From Massilia sp. CF038 (lineage in GTDB: Bacteria > Pseudomonadota > Gammaproteobacteria > Burkholderiales > Burkholderiaceae_D), in assembly GCF_900129765.1 (NCBI RefSeq), contig NZ_FQWU01000001.1, positions 2,159,215 through 2,223,214 of the forward strand: a stretch of DNA of 64,000 nucleotides. Reading direction: 5' to 3'. Position numbers and translations under genes: made by a program. This document shows positions 1-9,394 of the stretch, piece by piece (the stretch's first letter is position 1; each line of letters opens with the position of its first letter). Under the pieces are notes generated by a model. It did not search any database. It saw only the letters and a program-made list of their open reading frames with translations, and was not told the origin of the DNA.

Positions 1-548
1 TCGTCTGGAGGAATCGAAATGATGCCACCCTCTTCCTTTCCCTCCCCGTTTTTGCCGTGCAAATGCCAGCATGAACCCGTGCCTGTCCCAGTGAGAGTAA
101 TGTCGACGTCGAGAATATGGTGGCGGCCCTGCTTGGCATTCACTTCGCCCTTGACCAATTCCCGTATGGCGGCGGGCAAGGCGCGTGCCACATCCATGAT
201 GGGCAACAGGCGCGCATTGGGCATGCCCTCGAGTGCCTCGAAGCAGCGCGCGCTGGGCTGCGCTGCCAAAAAGATGCATGGCGGCAGAGTGCCATCGGGG
301 AAATTTCGCCGCAAATACTCGATCGAGATCGGGGCGCTGCGATCCATGTCGATGGGTGTGTGCTTATCCAACGGCACATTGCAGCGGCAAATGATCAAGG
401 CAAATCCCGCCGTACCATGGCGGCGCAGCGCTGCGCTGGCGTCTTCCAGATGCTGCGCAAACAAGTAGTCGCCGGACAATTCTTTTACGGCGAAACCGCC
501 AAACAAGGCGCCGAATTCGGCGTCATCATAAATGACTAGGGTTCGCAT
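1..548 (-). CDS. Degenerate response-regulator-like protein, C-terminus beyond window
   Basis: The frame opens with ATG at 548 and runs off the left edge; 182 residues are visible. The first 120 or so read like a receiver fold: an N-terminal strand followed by an acidic pair (LVIYDDAE, Asp8-Asp9), then helix-strand alternation. At the place of the phospho-accepting Asp, at the end of strand 3, the sequence is IICRC (residues 52-56), so that Asp is absent. The conserved Lys near strand 5 is also missing (LLPIMD). After about residue 135 a strand-rich, Gly/Thr-rich stretch begins (DVDITLTGTG) that I do not recognise. The start overlaps the end of the upstream kinase-like gene by 13 bp, so the two are probably translationally coupled. 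Function unknown; pseudo-receiver is an inference from missing residues. Confidence 0.75.
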   Translation of the reverse strand, partial: MRTLVIYDDAEFGALFGGFAVKELSGDYLFAQHLEDASAALRRHGTAGFALIICRCNVPLDKHTPIDMDRSAPISIEYLRRNFPDGTLPPCIFLAAQPSARCFEALEGMPNARLLPIMDVARALPAAIRELVKGEVNAKQGRHHILDVDITLTGTGTGSCWHLHGKNGEGKEEGGIISIPPD

Positions 549-2914
549 GGGCGTGCTCCCGGTTCCGCAAATTGTGGAAACTCGATCTCCATCCGGCATT
601 GCTGTTCGAAGTCGCAGCGGTAAGCGCCGCCATACTTTTGCGCAATGCGCTCAATGACGCTATTACCCAGCAACAGATCGCTGATGGACTTGCGCCGCCA
701 GCGGTCCATGGCGTCGGGTTCGTCGTCCAGTGCCAGTGCGGGCACCCAGTCCCCTTCCACCACGAAGCGTGCAATGCCATCGGCTTGCTCCAGGTGGATA
801 TCGAGCATCTTGGACAAGGGCCGCGACCGAATGCCAAAGGCGATAAATGATTCGATGCAGAATTGCAGGTCGTCAAACAGCACGGCCACCGGCACGCTCT
901 TCGAAGGCAGCGAGGGATTGAGGCATTCGACCATGTTGCGCGGCAGCTCAGACAGCGTGACGAACACCGCCTGGCGCATATCGGCATAGGGCCGGCTGAC
1001 AATGCGGTGTTCAGCTGCCGACAAACGCATCAAACGCTCCAGGGGCAAATCGGCACGGGCCAGCTGACGCGTGACTTTTTCGATGGCTTCGCGTGTTTCG
1101 GGGTTTTCCTGAACCGACAATTGCAGCCAGGTCGCGGCGAGTGCCAGCGGGACCCGTCCTTCCATCGCGGCCTGGCGGAACACCACTTTCAGTTCATTGA
1201 GCCGCTGCACCTCTTTTTGCGTCGTCAGATCCGTGACGACATAGACCAGTCCGCCAAGTTGCTGCGGCATTGGCGTCACCTCGATCGACACGCTGAGCTG
1301 GCGTCCATCGTCGCGGCGCAACACCAGCTCGGTGGCGCTGGCGCGTAGTTTGTAGCGCCAGACTTCACGCTCTTGCTTGTCGTTGATGAACTCGAAGACT
1401 GTGCGTCCCACCAATTCTTCCTGCACCACGCCAAGCAGGCGGCTTGCCGCCGGATTGGTGGAGCGGATTTCCCCATCCAGATCGGTCTCGAACACGGCAT
1501 CGGAGATGGCGTTCAACACCGCATTTTGCATGCCAATCATGGCAGAACGGGCCAATACGCCGCCGGCCTCGCTGACGAGGATTTTCAGCAGGTCGATTTC
1601 TTCGGTGGCGAAGGCATTGCTCAGACGTGATTCCGCGTTCAACACCCATTGCAAGCCGTTGGCGGAAATGGCGATGGCGACTTCCGACCCTTGCGTGGCA
1701 CTCTGCTTGGTGGACGGAAACACACCGCCGCTGCGCGTGTTCTCGACGATCACCGGCTTGCCGCTGCGCGCGGCCAGGGACATGACCCCACCGCGTGACG
1801 GCTGTTCTGCCAGCACCGTGTCATCCAGCCAGTTGAGAACGCAAGGCTCAGGCAAGCGTGGCATGGCGGGATGGGAAGCCTGGCAAATCAGGCGCAATTG
1901 CTGGCCTTCCGCCTGAAACACCGAAACGTGGTCCCAGCCATAGTTGCTTTGCAAACGGCGCACCAGAGTGTCGGCCACCTTCAGCACATCGTCTGAATGC
2001 TTGCTCACTTGCCGTATCAGTTTGAGCGCGCTTTGATGCCGCTTGCGCTGCTCCCGGTTCAATGCGGCAACAACTGCTTCCGCGATCGGCAACGCCATCA
2101 ACAACGCCAGGGTGGTTTCGTCGTAACGGCCATCCACGCGGGAGTCGAGCGCAACAAACCCGATGATACGGTTACCGCGCGTGATCGGCAGACTCAGAAT
2201 CTGTTTGACACCGGATTCAAAAAAGGCGCGGCAGGTCGCATCACGCTCGATCAGATCCTGGTAGTGCGGCTCGGCCCGCATGGTTTCGACCACCAGCACA
2301 TCCGGCACATACTGGTCCAGCGTTTCCAGGATAAACGTCGGCATTGGCCACCAGCGGAAGGGATATTTGGTGGCGGCCTGCGGATCCGTGGAATACACGG
2401 TGCGCAAGTGCTGGCGGCTTTGGCTGACCGCAGTGACGCGAAACTCGTCGAAATCAAATACGGTGCGCAATTGTTCGACCACGCGGGCAAACAGCGCTTC
2501 GTTTGTTCGGCTCAGCTCGATCGCCTGATGAATGCCGGCGCGCGCGTTTTCAATACGCATGTCGCGCAGTAGAACCAGTGAACCAGTCACTTCGCCACTG
2601 GGTCGCGCGTCCGGCACCGCATGCACGCAGACCGGGATGGCACTGGCGTCCGGACCGTCATGGGGGCGCCGGAATGCGGTCTGGTACACGGCCGACTTGC
2701 CATCGAGCCGCTCCGCCAATTGCTGCTTGATGAAGCGAAGCTGCTCAGCGTCGGGAAACAGGAGCGCGAGATCGACGTGCTCGCCGTCATGTACACCAAG
2801 CAGATCGAGGCCGGTCTGGTTGGCGTACGTCATGACGCCACTGCGGTCAAAGCGGGCAACGGCAGTACCGACCTGGCGGAAGGCGTCGGGCTTGTGGGTG
2901 AAATCTGGAACCAT
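536..2914 (-). CDS. PAS-GAF-GAF-PAS sensor with degenerate histidine-kinase core
   Basis: 792 residues, ATG at 2914 preceded by AAGGAGAG. Domain order by eye: PAS (about 1-110), GAF (about 120-290), GAF (about 300-470), PAS (about 480-570), then two helices and an ATPase-like tail. The tail keeps the outline of a histidine kinase: the stretch GNSVIERIAQKYGGA matches the G2-box/last-helix region of HATPase domains. However, the H-box position reads AMEGRVPL with Met584 where the phospho-accepting His should be, and the N-box Asn residues are not recognisable (IESFIAFG). No transmembrane segment is visible, so a cytosolic sensor is likely. It overlaps the next gene by 13 bp. The domain assignments are good; loss of kinase activity is inferred. 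Confidence 0.85.
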   Translation of the reverse strand: MVPDFTHKPDAFRQVGTAVARFDRSGVMTYANQTGLDLLGVHDGEHVDLALLFPDAEQLRFIKQQLAERLDGKSAVYQTAFRRPHDGPDASAIPVCVHAVPDARPSGEVTGSLVLLRDMRIENARAGIHQAIELSRTNEALFARVVEQLRTVFDFDEFRVTAVSQSRQHLRTVYSTDPQAATKYPFRWWPMPTFILETLDQYVPDVLVVETMRAEPHYQDLIERDATCRAFFESGVKQILSLPITRGNRIIGFVALDSRVDGRYDETTLALLMALPIAEAVVAALNREQRKRHQSALKLIRQVSKHSDDVLKVADTLVRRLQSNYGWDHVSVFQAEGQQLRLICQASHPAMPRLPEPCVLNWLDDTVLAEQPSRGGVMSLAARSGKPVIVENTRSGGVFPSTKQSATQGSEVAIAISANGLQWVLNAESRLSNAFATEEIDLLKILVSEAGGVLARSAMIGMQNAVLNAISDAVFETDLDGEIRSTNPAASRLLGVVQEELVGRTVFEFINDKQEREVWRYKLRASATELVLRRDDGRQLSVSIEVTPMPQQLGGLVYVVTDLTTQKEVQRLNELKVVFRQAAMEGRVPLALAATWLQLSVQENPETREAIEKVTRQLARADLPLERLMRLSAAEHRIVSRPYADMRQAVFVTLSELPRNMVECLNPSLPSKSVPVAVLFDDLQFCIESFIAFGIRSRPLSKMLDIHLEQADGIARFVVEGDWVPALALDDEPDAMDRWRRKSISDLLLGNSVIERIAQKYGGAYRCDFEQQCRMEIEFPQFAEPGARPCEP

Positions 2915-3138
2915 GCAACTCTCCTTGCGCGGGCAATCAGGAGTGAGAAGAGGGAGAACCAGAGATCAATGTAGTCGAAATTGGCGGAGCTAAATACGTG
3001 AAAAGTAACATTGTCGAAGTGACTAGCGAGCTTGTGACTTTCGCACTGGGCCGGCGCGGCAAACGTCCCTTCTTTCAAGTGCTTCGATCCTATGACACAG
3101 CGGTCAAGGGACCTACGGTGTGGTTTTTCCGCTCGCCA

Positions 3139-3558
3139 CTAGCTTGCTTTTTTTGCCGCCCGCTTGCGCGCAGGCTTGACGTTCAGGGCCGCCGCAGCCT
3201 GAATCAACGCCTTGAACGCGGCTGGATCGAGGCGCTCGCCTTCGTGGAGATCAATCGCGCGGCGCGCATTGCCGTCCAGGCTGGCATTGAACAAGCCGGC
3301 AGGATCGCTGACGGCAGCGCCTTTCAGAAACGTTAATTTGACGGCCGCCTTATAGGTCTCGCCTGTGCAAATGATGCCGTTGCTGGACCACACCGGCGTG
3401 CCCATCCATTTAACTTCTTCCACCACCTCGGGCAGCGCATCGTGAATCAGCTTGCGCACTTCGCTCAGAGCGGCGCCGCGCCAGTCGCCAAGGCGCGCGA
3501 TTTTTTGGTCGATGAACGCGCCCGGCGGCATGCTATCGGCGAGGTCGGCCACGGTCAT
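3139..3558 (-). CDS. DUF1801 (YdhG-like) domain protein
   Basis: 139 residues. The central part (about 20-115) has the DUF1801 pattern: a helix with LIHDALPEVVEEVKWMGTPVW, then an ICTGETYKAAVKLTFLKGA strand pair and a late LDGNARRAIDLHEGE helix. The family is a small alpha/beta fold of uncertain biochemical role, related to the frataxin-like and YdhG/YdeI groups. The C-terminus is Lys/Arg/Ala-rich (KPARKRAAKKAS), which could bind nucleic acid or simply be a tail. It is a single gene with 225 bp of empty DNA before the kinase-like gene and 240 bp before the next gene on the other strand. ATG at 3558 follows GGAGAGC. Confidence 0.85.
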   Translation of the reverse strand: MTVADLADSMPPGAFIDQKIARLGDWRGAALSEVRKLIHDALPEVVEEVKWMGTPVWSSNGIICTGETYKAAVKLTFLKGAAVSDPAGLFNASLDGNARRAIDLHEGERLDPAAFKALIQAAAALNVKPARKRAAKKAS

Positions 3559-3799
3559 GTTGTGCTCTCCTGGTCTGCGTATTGATTGAAATATAACGCT
3601 GTCCGGAATGGTGCGTCAAAGGGAATGTGCACCAAAAGGTGTCACGTTCGCATCAACGAAATCCACGAGTGTTGTTAGTTGATCGTGCAAATACATACGG
3701 ATACATCTGCAGGCTTTTAGTTGCCGTTCATAAACAGTAGAATGGTATCAACTGTGAAATGTTCCTCAGCACAGTGTGACCATAAGCGACGGAGAAAAG

Positions 3800-4399
3800 A
3801 TGACCGCAGTAAGTAAATTCAGCAAAGCTGTACTTGCATGTATGTTCCTCGTCATGGCCTCCGGCCAGACCATTGCGGCAGTCGATGCCGGCGGAGTCAA
3901 GTACGAAGACACGATGGCCTTGGGGGGCAAGGAATTAGTGCTCAACGGCGCTGGTGTGCGGAACAAGTTCGTCGTCAAGGTGTACGCCGCCGGCCTGTAT
4001 TTGGCGGAAGCGCAAAGCACCGTCGATGGGGTGCTGAAGGTGGACGGTCCGCGCCGCATGCGGCTGGTCATGCTGCGTGACATTTCCGCCGAAGATCTGG
4101 GCAGCGCGTTCATGGTGGCACTGAGCCAGAACACGAGCGAACAGGACATGGCGAAGATCGTCACCCACGTCAGCAAGTACGGCGAGATGTTCGGCCAGGT
4201 CAGCTTCTTGCGTCGCGGCGACATCATCGATACCGACTGGATTCCAGGTGTGGGTAACCAGTGCTACGTCAACGGCAAGAAAGTCGGCCCGAACATTCCT
4301 GACCCGCTGTTCTATAACTCGGTCCTGCGTATCTGGCTCGGTGACAAGCCTGTCGATCCTGCACTGAAGGCCAAGCTGCTGGCCCCAGCCAAGAAATAA
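3800..4399 (+). CDS. Exported chalcone isomerase-like domain protein
   Basis: I start at ATG 3800 because GGAGAA lies four bases upstream; an in-frame ATG at 3776 adds eight residues with no ribosome site. The 199-residue product begins with a signal peptide (Lys followed by AVLACMFLVMASG, predicted cleavage after TIA). The rest matches the bacterial chalcone isomerase-like family: GVKYEDTMALGGKELVLNGAG, then RNKFVVKVYAAGLYL, and a late FYNSVLRIWLGDKPVD. Bacterial members lack evidence of flavonoid chemistry and are thought to be periplasmic lipid or fatty-acid binding folds. Monocistronic by position; a perfect hairpin follows at 4411. Confidence 0.85.
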   Translation: MTAVSKFSKAVLACMFLVMASGQTIAAVDAGGVKYEDTMALGGKELVLNGAGVRNKFVVKVYAAGLYLAEAQSTVDGVLKVDGPRRMRLVMLRDISAEDLGSAFMVALSQNTSEQDMAKIVTHVSKYGEMFGQVSFLRRGDIIDTDWIPGVGNQCYVNGKKVGPNIPDPLFYNSVLRIWLGDKPVDPALKAKLLAPAKK

Positions 4400-4410
4400 T
4401 TGCTGTCTTA

Positions 4411-4433
4411 CAGGGATGGCCATGCCATCCCTG
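4411..4433. terminator. Perfect 10-bp hairpin between convergent genes
   Basis: A 10-bp perfect inverted repeat with a 3-base loop lies 11 bases after the chalcone isomerase-like stop and 11 bases beyond the end of the convergent small gene. There is no clear U-tract on either side, so it may stop transcription weakly in both directions or only protect 3' ends. Confidence 0.5.
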
Positions 4434-4444
4434 CCGGCCCGCCC

Positions 4445-4669
4445 TCAATGCAGGGCGGTGACCGCATACCCTTTTTCGGCAATCTGCTCGCTCAGATGCT
4501 CGATATCGTAGTCCTCGATTTTTTCCGCGTCGTCATCGACTTCAAACGCCCTCGCCTCCACTTCCCAATCCGTATTGGTCGCTTCGTTGGGGATATTGCG
4601 GCTTTCAGGCACAGCAAGGTAAGAGAACTTGCCATCGTGTTCGGCACGGCGATAGATATCAAGGCGCAT
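4445..4669 (-). CDS. Small acidic conserved protein (DUF6139-like)
   Basis: 74 residues, strongly acidic in the second half (VDDDAEKIEDYDIEHL). The opening MRLDIYRRAEHDGKFSYLAV and the following PNEATNTDWEVEA resemble a small Burkholderiales family that I believe is DUF6139; this is from memory and has no known function. ATG at 4669. No membrane segment or metal-binding motif. It lies alone on the minus strand between two plus-strand genes and shares the hairpin at 4411-4433 with its convergent neighbour. Confidence 0.7.
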   Translation of the reverse strand: MRLDIYRRAEHDGKFSYLAVPESRNIPNEATNTDWEVEARAFEVDDDAEKIEDYDIEHLSEQIAEKGYAVTALH

Positions 4670-4864
4670 GATGATTCCTGGGTCAAGGTGGACTGCTTAA
4701 TGTAAAGCACGGCAAGCCGTGCGTCTGTTAAATGCCCAACACTGACATTGCTGGACAAATCCCGCCTGCGTTGCTCGAACTAAAAATAAATTGTTACATT
4801 CCGCGTATTTCTTCTAAGACAGGACTAATATTATTCTCATCAGTAAAACTTTTGGGAGGCGGAC

Positions 4865-6889
4865 ATGTTCATCTCTTCGATGTTTGGCAAACTCAAATTG
4901 TGGCAAACCTTCACTGCCTTGAGCCTGCTGGGCTTGCTACTGGCAAGCATTCCCACCTATTTATACACCAAAGAAGCGGGCAAGGCCCTTGAAGCCTATA
5001 CCGGCGAGCAAAATGGTGTCCCCGCCGTGACTGCGGTCTTGAAGGCTGTTCAGCTCACCCAGCAACACCGCGCCTTGTCCGCACTGGCACTGAGCGGCGT
5101 TCCCGAGGCCGATGCCAAACGCGCCGCAGTACAGGCGCAAGTCGATGGCGCATTCGACCAGGTCGACCAGGTCGTCCAGCAAAGCGGCAGCGCGGCATTG
5201 GCCGAAGTCTGGTCTGCACCGCGGCGCGAGTGGGCCACGCTGCGCGCTGCCGTGGCGGGCAAACAGGCCAGCGTGCCCGACAGTTACGCCGCCCATGTGC
5301 AACTTTTGGCCAAGATGCTAAAGGTCAATGAATTAATCGGCGATGAATACGGTTTGAGTCTGGATCCGGACAAAGACACCTACCAGCTGATTCAAGCCAT
5401 CTATTACCAGTTGCCAGCGCTAACCGAAGACTTGGGGCAACTGCGGGCCAAGGGCGCAGGCTTGCTTGCAAAGAAAATGGCCGCCCCCGACGAGCGGCTC
5501 GCTGTCTCGGGCAACATTGCCCGAATCAATGAACGGATGGCGCAAACCGGCAACGCTTTCAGCAAGGCGGCCCGTGATAACGCTGTGATCGCCGGCCGGC
5601 TCGGGCCGTTGATGGCGGAAGCAAACAATCAGGCGCGGCAACTGGCAGAAACGGCCCAAAGCGCCATCGTCCCGCCCGCCGAGCTGACTGGCGAGCCGAG
5701 CCAGTACGTGGAGCAAGCCACGCGCGCCATTGACGCCCAATTCGCCCTGATCGACGCCACCCGGGTCGAACTCAGCGGCATGTTGGCCGATAAGATTGCA
5801 GCTTTCCACAAAACGCGCTGGACCATGCTCGGCTCCATGCTGGCGCTGGTTGGGCTGGGCGCCGGGCTGACGTGGATGATTTCGCATGCAGTCACCGCGC
5901 GCCTGAACAATGCGGTGGCGGTTGCCCAAGCTGTCGCCCGGGGCAACCTGGTGCAGGATTTTGATGTCGGCGCCGACAATGAAGTGGGCCAGATGCTGCG
6001 CGCACTCAAGGAAATGAATGACAGCCTGCGTGCCATCGTCAGCGACGTCCGTGCCAGCGTGCACACCATGAGCGCGGCAACGCGCGACATTGCCAGCGGC
6101 AATGCGGACGTCTCGCAGCGGCTTGAGTCGCAAGCATCCAATCTTGAAGAGACAGCCTCGTCCATGGAAGAACTGACCTCGACCGTACGTCAGAACGCGG
6201 ACAACGCGCGCCAGGCCAATGCCCTGGTGATCGGCGCCGCAACGGCGGCCACCAAAGGCGGCAGCGTGGTATCACAGGTGGTGCAGACCATGGGCGACAT
6301 CAACGATGGCTCGCGCAAGATTGTTGACATCATTGGCGTGATCGACGGCATCGCCTTCCAGACCAACATCCTTGCCCTCAATGCCGCAGTGGAAGCAGCG
6401 CGCGCTGGCGAACAGGGACGCGGTTTCGCCGTCGTGGCAACGGAAGTGCGCAATCTGGCGCAGCGCTCCGGCGCTGCGGCCCGGGAAATCAAGGACTTAA
6501 TCACCAGCAGCGTGGAAAAAGTCGAGGCTGGAAACCAGCTTGCCGATCAGGCCGGTCTTGCGATGGAAGAGATTCAGAGCAGCGTGCGCCGGATCACGGC
6601 CATCATGTCGGAGATTGCGGTCGCGTCCGCCGAGCAGGGGGAAGGCATTGAGCAGATCAATCAGGCCGTCACTCAGATGGACGATATGACACAGCAAAAT
6701 GCTGCCCTGGTAGAGCAAACGGCGGCGGCATCAAGCAGCCTGGAAGAACAAGCGGGCGCGCTGGTGAAGGCGATGAGCATCTTTACTCTCGGCGACGAGG
6801 CGCACGCACTTGCGGCCGGGCCCGTCATGGTGGCGGCGGCACGGCCACCGCGCCAGCGCCCCATGCTGCGGCAAGTCATCCGGAATTAA
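4865..6889 (+). CDS. Methyl-accepting chemotaxis protein
   Basis: 674 residues, ATG at 4865 after a strong GGGAGGCGG. One membrane segment near residues 14-35 ([18 protein letters not shown]), a long mostly helical periplasmic sensor (about 40-315), a second membrane segment (about 322-345, [18 protein letters not shown]), a HAMP domain (about 345-400) and the cytoplasmic signalling hairpin. The hairpin tip is canonical: [20 protein letters not shown]. The C-terminus ends in RQVIRN and lacks the NWETF-type tether for CheR/CheB. It senses an unknown ligand and would signal through CheW/CheA encoded elsewhere. Its stop overlaps the convergent small membrane gene by 4 bp. Confidence 0.95.
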   Translation: MFISSMFGKLKLWQTFTALSLLGLLLASIPTYLYTKEAGKALEAYTGEQNGVPAVTAVLKAVQLTQQHRALSALALSGVPEADAKRAAVQAQVDGAFDQVDQVVQQSGSAALAEVWSAPRREWATLRAAVAGKQASVPDSYAAHVQLLAKMLKVNELIGDEYGLSLDPDKDTYQLIQAIYYQLPALTEDLGQLRAKGAGLLAKKMAAPDERLAVSGNIARINERMAQTGNAFSKAARDNAVIAGRLGPLMAEANNQARQLAETAQSAIVPPAELTGEPSQYVEQATRAIDAQFALIDATRVELSGMLADKIAAFHKTRWTMLGSMLALVGLGAGLTWMISHAVTARLNNAVAVAQAVARGNLVQDFDVGADNEVGQMLRALKEMNDSLRAIVSDVRASVHTMSAATRDIASGNADVSQRLESQASNLEETASSMEELTSTVRQNADNARQANALVIGAATAATKGGSVVSQVVQTMGDINDGSRKIVDIIGVIDGIAFQTNILALNAAVEAARAGEQGRGFAVVATEVRNLAQRSGAAAREIKDLITSSVEKVEAGNQLADQAGLAMEEIQSSVRRITAIMSEIAVASAEQGEGIEQINQAVTQMDDMTQQNAALVEQTAAASSSLEEQAGALVKAMSIFTLGDEAHALAAGPVMVAAARPPRQRPMLRQVIRN

Positions 6890-7086
6890 CGTCCGGGATT
6901 GCTGCCCAGGATGCGCGCCGGCAGCATCACAATGGCGCGCAGCAGTTCGAACACGGCCTCAACGCCGACACCGAGCAAGCGAAACGGCAGCAGGATCAGC
7001 CACACCAGGGGATACAGGACCAGGGCCAGCAAGGCCAATGGCCAGCACAGGAACAGCACCAGCAGCCAAATCAGGAAAGTCAGCAT
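6886..7086 (-). CDS. Small hydrophobic membrane protein
   Basis: I choose ATG 7086, preceded by GGAG at a good distance, giving 66 residues; a longer in-frame start at 7158 has no such site and adds a non-hydrophobic head. The product is almost entirely apolar: [20 protein letters not shown] followed by a second segment [16 protein letters not shown], then a short amphipathic tail ending in LGSNPGR. Two membrane passes are likely. Function unknown; similar small proteins are common and uncharacterised in Oxalobacteraceae. It overlaps tail-to-tail with the chemoreceptor. Confidence 0.7.
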   Translation of the reverse strand: MLTFLIWLLVLFLCWPLALLALVLYPLVWLILLPFRLLGVGVEAVFELLRAIVMLPARILGSNPGR

Positions 7087-7227
7087 TGCACACTCCGTTA
7101 CGGGAAACAATCGGATGTGCAGACTGTAAGGAAGCAGCGGCGTTGACGCCAGCGGCATGCGATGGGCGGCATGCTGGGGGCGATCAAGCCGAAAAAAACG
7201 GGGATGAATGGTGCGGCTTGCGCTGCC

Positions 7228-7476
7228 TTACTGACCGACGCAGATGATCTTGGTGGTGTATTCGTGCGCGTTGGGTTTCTTGCCGGTGGCCCAGTTGATG
7301 GCTTCCTGGGCTTCCGCCACGGTCATGACCGTGGCTTTTTCCTTGTTCTTGATAAAGGAAACACCTTCGAATTTGCCCTCTTTGCTGCGCATGACTTTGG
7401 CAAACACGGGCGGTTTGGTGTCGCCATCGCTGATTTTGTTTTGCTGGACGAGGTAACGCTGATCGATCGATTCCAT
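7228..7476 (-). CDS. Small soluble hypothetical protein
   Basis: 82 residues from ATG 7476. It starts MESIDQRYLVQQNKISDGD and contains a regular alpha/beta pattern: KVMRSKEGKFEGVSFIKNKE (probable beta hairpin), then VMTVAEAQEAINWATGK (helix) and a last strand TKIICVGQ. No signal peptide or membrane segment. I do not recognise the family. It is 67 bp downstream of the methyltransferase on the same strand, so it may be read from that promoter, but a role in methylation cannot be claimed. Confidence 0.65.
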   Translation of the reverse strand: MESIDQRYLVQQNKISDGDTKPPVFAKVMRSKEGKFEGVSFIKNKEKATVMTVAEAQEAINWATGKKPNAHEYTTKIICVGQ

Positions 7477-7542
7477 GGGGCGAACTTAAATAAGGTGAGG
7501 AAACCGCCATTTTAAGGCTTGCCGCCCCCGCATGCGGAAAAA

Positions 7543-8466
7543 TCAGGCGTAGGCCGACAGCTGCGCGTTGCTGCTGTGGGCATGCGCGTGCACAAGCTCA
7601 GTCCGGATGGACGCTTCCAGCGATGGGATTGATCCCCCTGCCCGGTACTGGAAACTGACCTGCAGTACATCGCCTGGTTTTACCTGAATGGGCTGGCTCA
7701 TAGGTACGCTCATGTAATGGTTGAGCCAGTCGATCGTGCTGTTCTCTTCGGGAACCACGGCAAGAATGTTCTTGGTGATAAAGCGCATGGCATTGACGAT
7801 GCCGGCTTTTTCAATGGCAAACTGGCCTTGCCAGGCAATGGCGCTGTCCGTCGGCTGGCTGAAGTCCAGGATGCTGTAGACCGCCGGTGCAGCCAGTTCC
7901 ACCGTACCTGGCTTGGCTGTCGAGGTTTCCTGGAACTGCACGATGGGCGCGTAGAACCCCTCGAAGTCATAATCCTGCTGCAATGGCTGCGCCGCCATGA
8001 TCACCGCCTCGGGCAAAAACACGGGCAGCGGGCCGCCGAAACGGGCCAGATAGCGGCGCTTGAACGATTCCATGACTTCGACCTGCTTTTCACGCAGCAT
8101 TGCCACGTGAATCATCTCGCAGATGACGACATCGACCGGCTCCGGCGGCAAATACTCGAAGGCATCGGCATGCACCACTTCGACTTTGTGGCCGTTGGGA
8201 TTCATGGACAGCATTTTGCGCGCAGCCTTGACCATATCGGGATTGAATTCGACACAGTAGACCTTCGCCGCGCGGCCCGCCGCAAACCAGGACAGCACCC
8301 CGGTGCCGCCACCCAATTCGAGCACCTTGGCGCCGGGTTTAACCGCGTAATTGATGGCTGACTTGAACCCGTGCATGCGGTTCTGGTCCATCAACATATT
8401 GTGATGATAATGGACCGGGATAAATTGCCCCAGATAGCAGCTTTCAATTTCGCGTTCGTTGAGCAT
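7543..8466 (-). CDS. SAM-dependent methyltransferase, PRMT-like
   Basis: ATG 8466 is preferred (AGGGAA upstream); the frame is open to 8514 but the extra 16 residues look non-native. The 307-residue protein has the class I SAM-binding motif GAKVLELGGGTGVLSWFAA (about 60-78), an acidic residue after strand 2 (VYCVEFNPD), and the post-II motif VDVVICEMIHVAML. The ICEMIH motif, with a Glu in the 'double-E' region, and the C-terminal beta-sandwich-like half recall protein arginine methyltransferases. The exact substrate cannot be read from sequence. Upstream is a 130-bp gap to tatD; downstream is a small hypothetical gene. Confidence 0.8.
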   Translation of the reverse strand: MLNEREIESCYLGQFIPVHYHHNMLMDQNRMHGFKSAINYAVKPGAKVLELGGGTGVLSWFAAGRAAKVYCVEFNPDMVKAARKMLSMNPNGHKVEVVHADAFEYLPPEPVDVVICEMIHVAMLREKQVEVMESFKRRYLARFGGPLPVFLPEAVIMAAQPLQQDYDFEGFYAPIVQFQETSTAKPGTVELAAPAVYSILDFSQPTDSAIAWQGQFAIEKAGIVNAMRFITKNILAVVPEENSTIDWLNHYMSVPMSQPIQVKPGDVLQVSFQYRAGGSIPSLEASIRTELVHAHAHSSNAQLSAYA

Positions 8467-8595
8467 GGCGTTCCCTGGTGTGCAGTTTGAAGTCGATGTC
8501 ACCATTATCAACAAACACCCATCGCGTCGAATTGCCGAGAAAAATCGCTTTTCCCCGTCAGTTCAGCGCATGCACATCACAGAAACAACTTCAAC

Positions 8596-9378
8596 TTATC
8601 GCTGCACGCCCTTGAATAAATTGAAGAAGTTACTGGTGGTCTGCTCCGCCACCTGGACCAGCGGAATGCCTTTCAGGTCGGCGATGTATTCGGCCACATG
8701 CTTGACGAAGCCCGGCTCGTTCATTTTGCCCCGGTGCGGCACGGGCGCAAGATAGGGCGAATCGGTTTCAATGAGAATGCGCTCCATGGGCACTTCCCTG
8801 GCCACTGCCTGCAGATCTTTCGCGCTTTTGAACGTGACGATGCCGGAAAACGAGATGTAAAAACCCATTTCCAGGGCCGCTTGTGCGACCTCAAGCGACT
8901 CGGTAAAACAGTGCATGACGCCGGCCACACCGCCTTTGTCGGTCCCTGCGCCCTCTTCCTGCATGATGCGAATGGTGTCTGCGCTTGCTGCTCTTGTGTG
9001 AATAATCAAAGGCTTACGCGTGATTCTTGAAGTACGGATGTGGACGCGGAAGCGCTCGCGCTGCCATTCAAGATCGCCTTCGAGCCGGAAATAGTCGAGC
9101 CCCGTTTCGCCAATGGCAATGATTTTTGGATGTGCTGACAGTGAGACCAGCTGGTCCACGGAAGGTTCGGGCGTATCCATGTAATCGGGATGCACGCCAA
9201 CCGAAGCGTAAATGTGGGGGTAAGTTTCGGCCAGCGCCAATACTTGTGGGAAATCGGGCAAGTCGACCGAGACGCACAGTGCGTGCGTGACCTTGTTCTC
9301 GGCCATCTTGGCGAGAATTTCAGGCATCCGGGCCGACAGCTCGGGGAAATTGATATGGCAGTGGGAATCGATATACAT
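8596..9378 (-). CDS. TatD family metal-dependent deoxyribonuclease
   Basis: 260 residues, close to the usual TatD/YcfH length. Metal ligands are visible in order: the HxH of IDSHCHINFPE (about 4-14), a Glu in IGETGLDYFR (about 90-100), His in PLIIHTR (about 126), His in GVMHCFTE (about 152) and Asp in ILIETDSPYLAP (about 203). The family are TIM-barrel hydrolases acting on DNA 3' ends and misincorporated D-amino-acyl or dinucleotide substrates. It sits downstream of the pilZ-holB-tmk group, as in many gamma- and betaproteobacteria, though here a GNAT gene intervenes. ATG 9378. Confidence 0.93.
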   Translation of the reverse strand: MYIDSHCHINFPELSARMPEILAKMAENKVTHALCVSVDLPDFPQVLALAETYPHIYASVGVHPDYMDTPEPSVDQLVSLSAHPKIIAIGETGLDYFRLEGDLEWQRERFRVHIRTSRITRKPLIIHTRAASADTIRIMQEEGAGTDKGGVAGVMHCFTESLEVAQAALEMGFYISFSGIVTFKSAKDLQAVAREVPMERILIETDSPYLAPVPHRGKMNEPGFVKHVAEYIADLKGIPLVQVAEQTTSNFFNLFKGVQR

Positions 9379-9394
9379 CCCACGATTATAAAGT

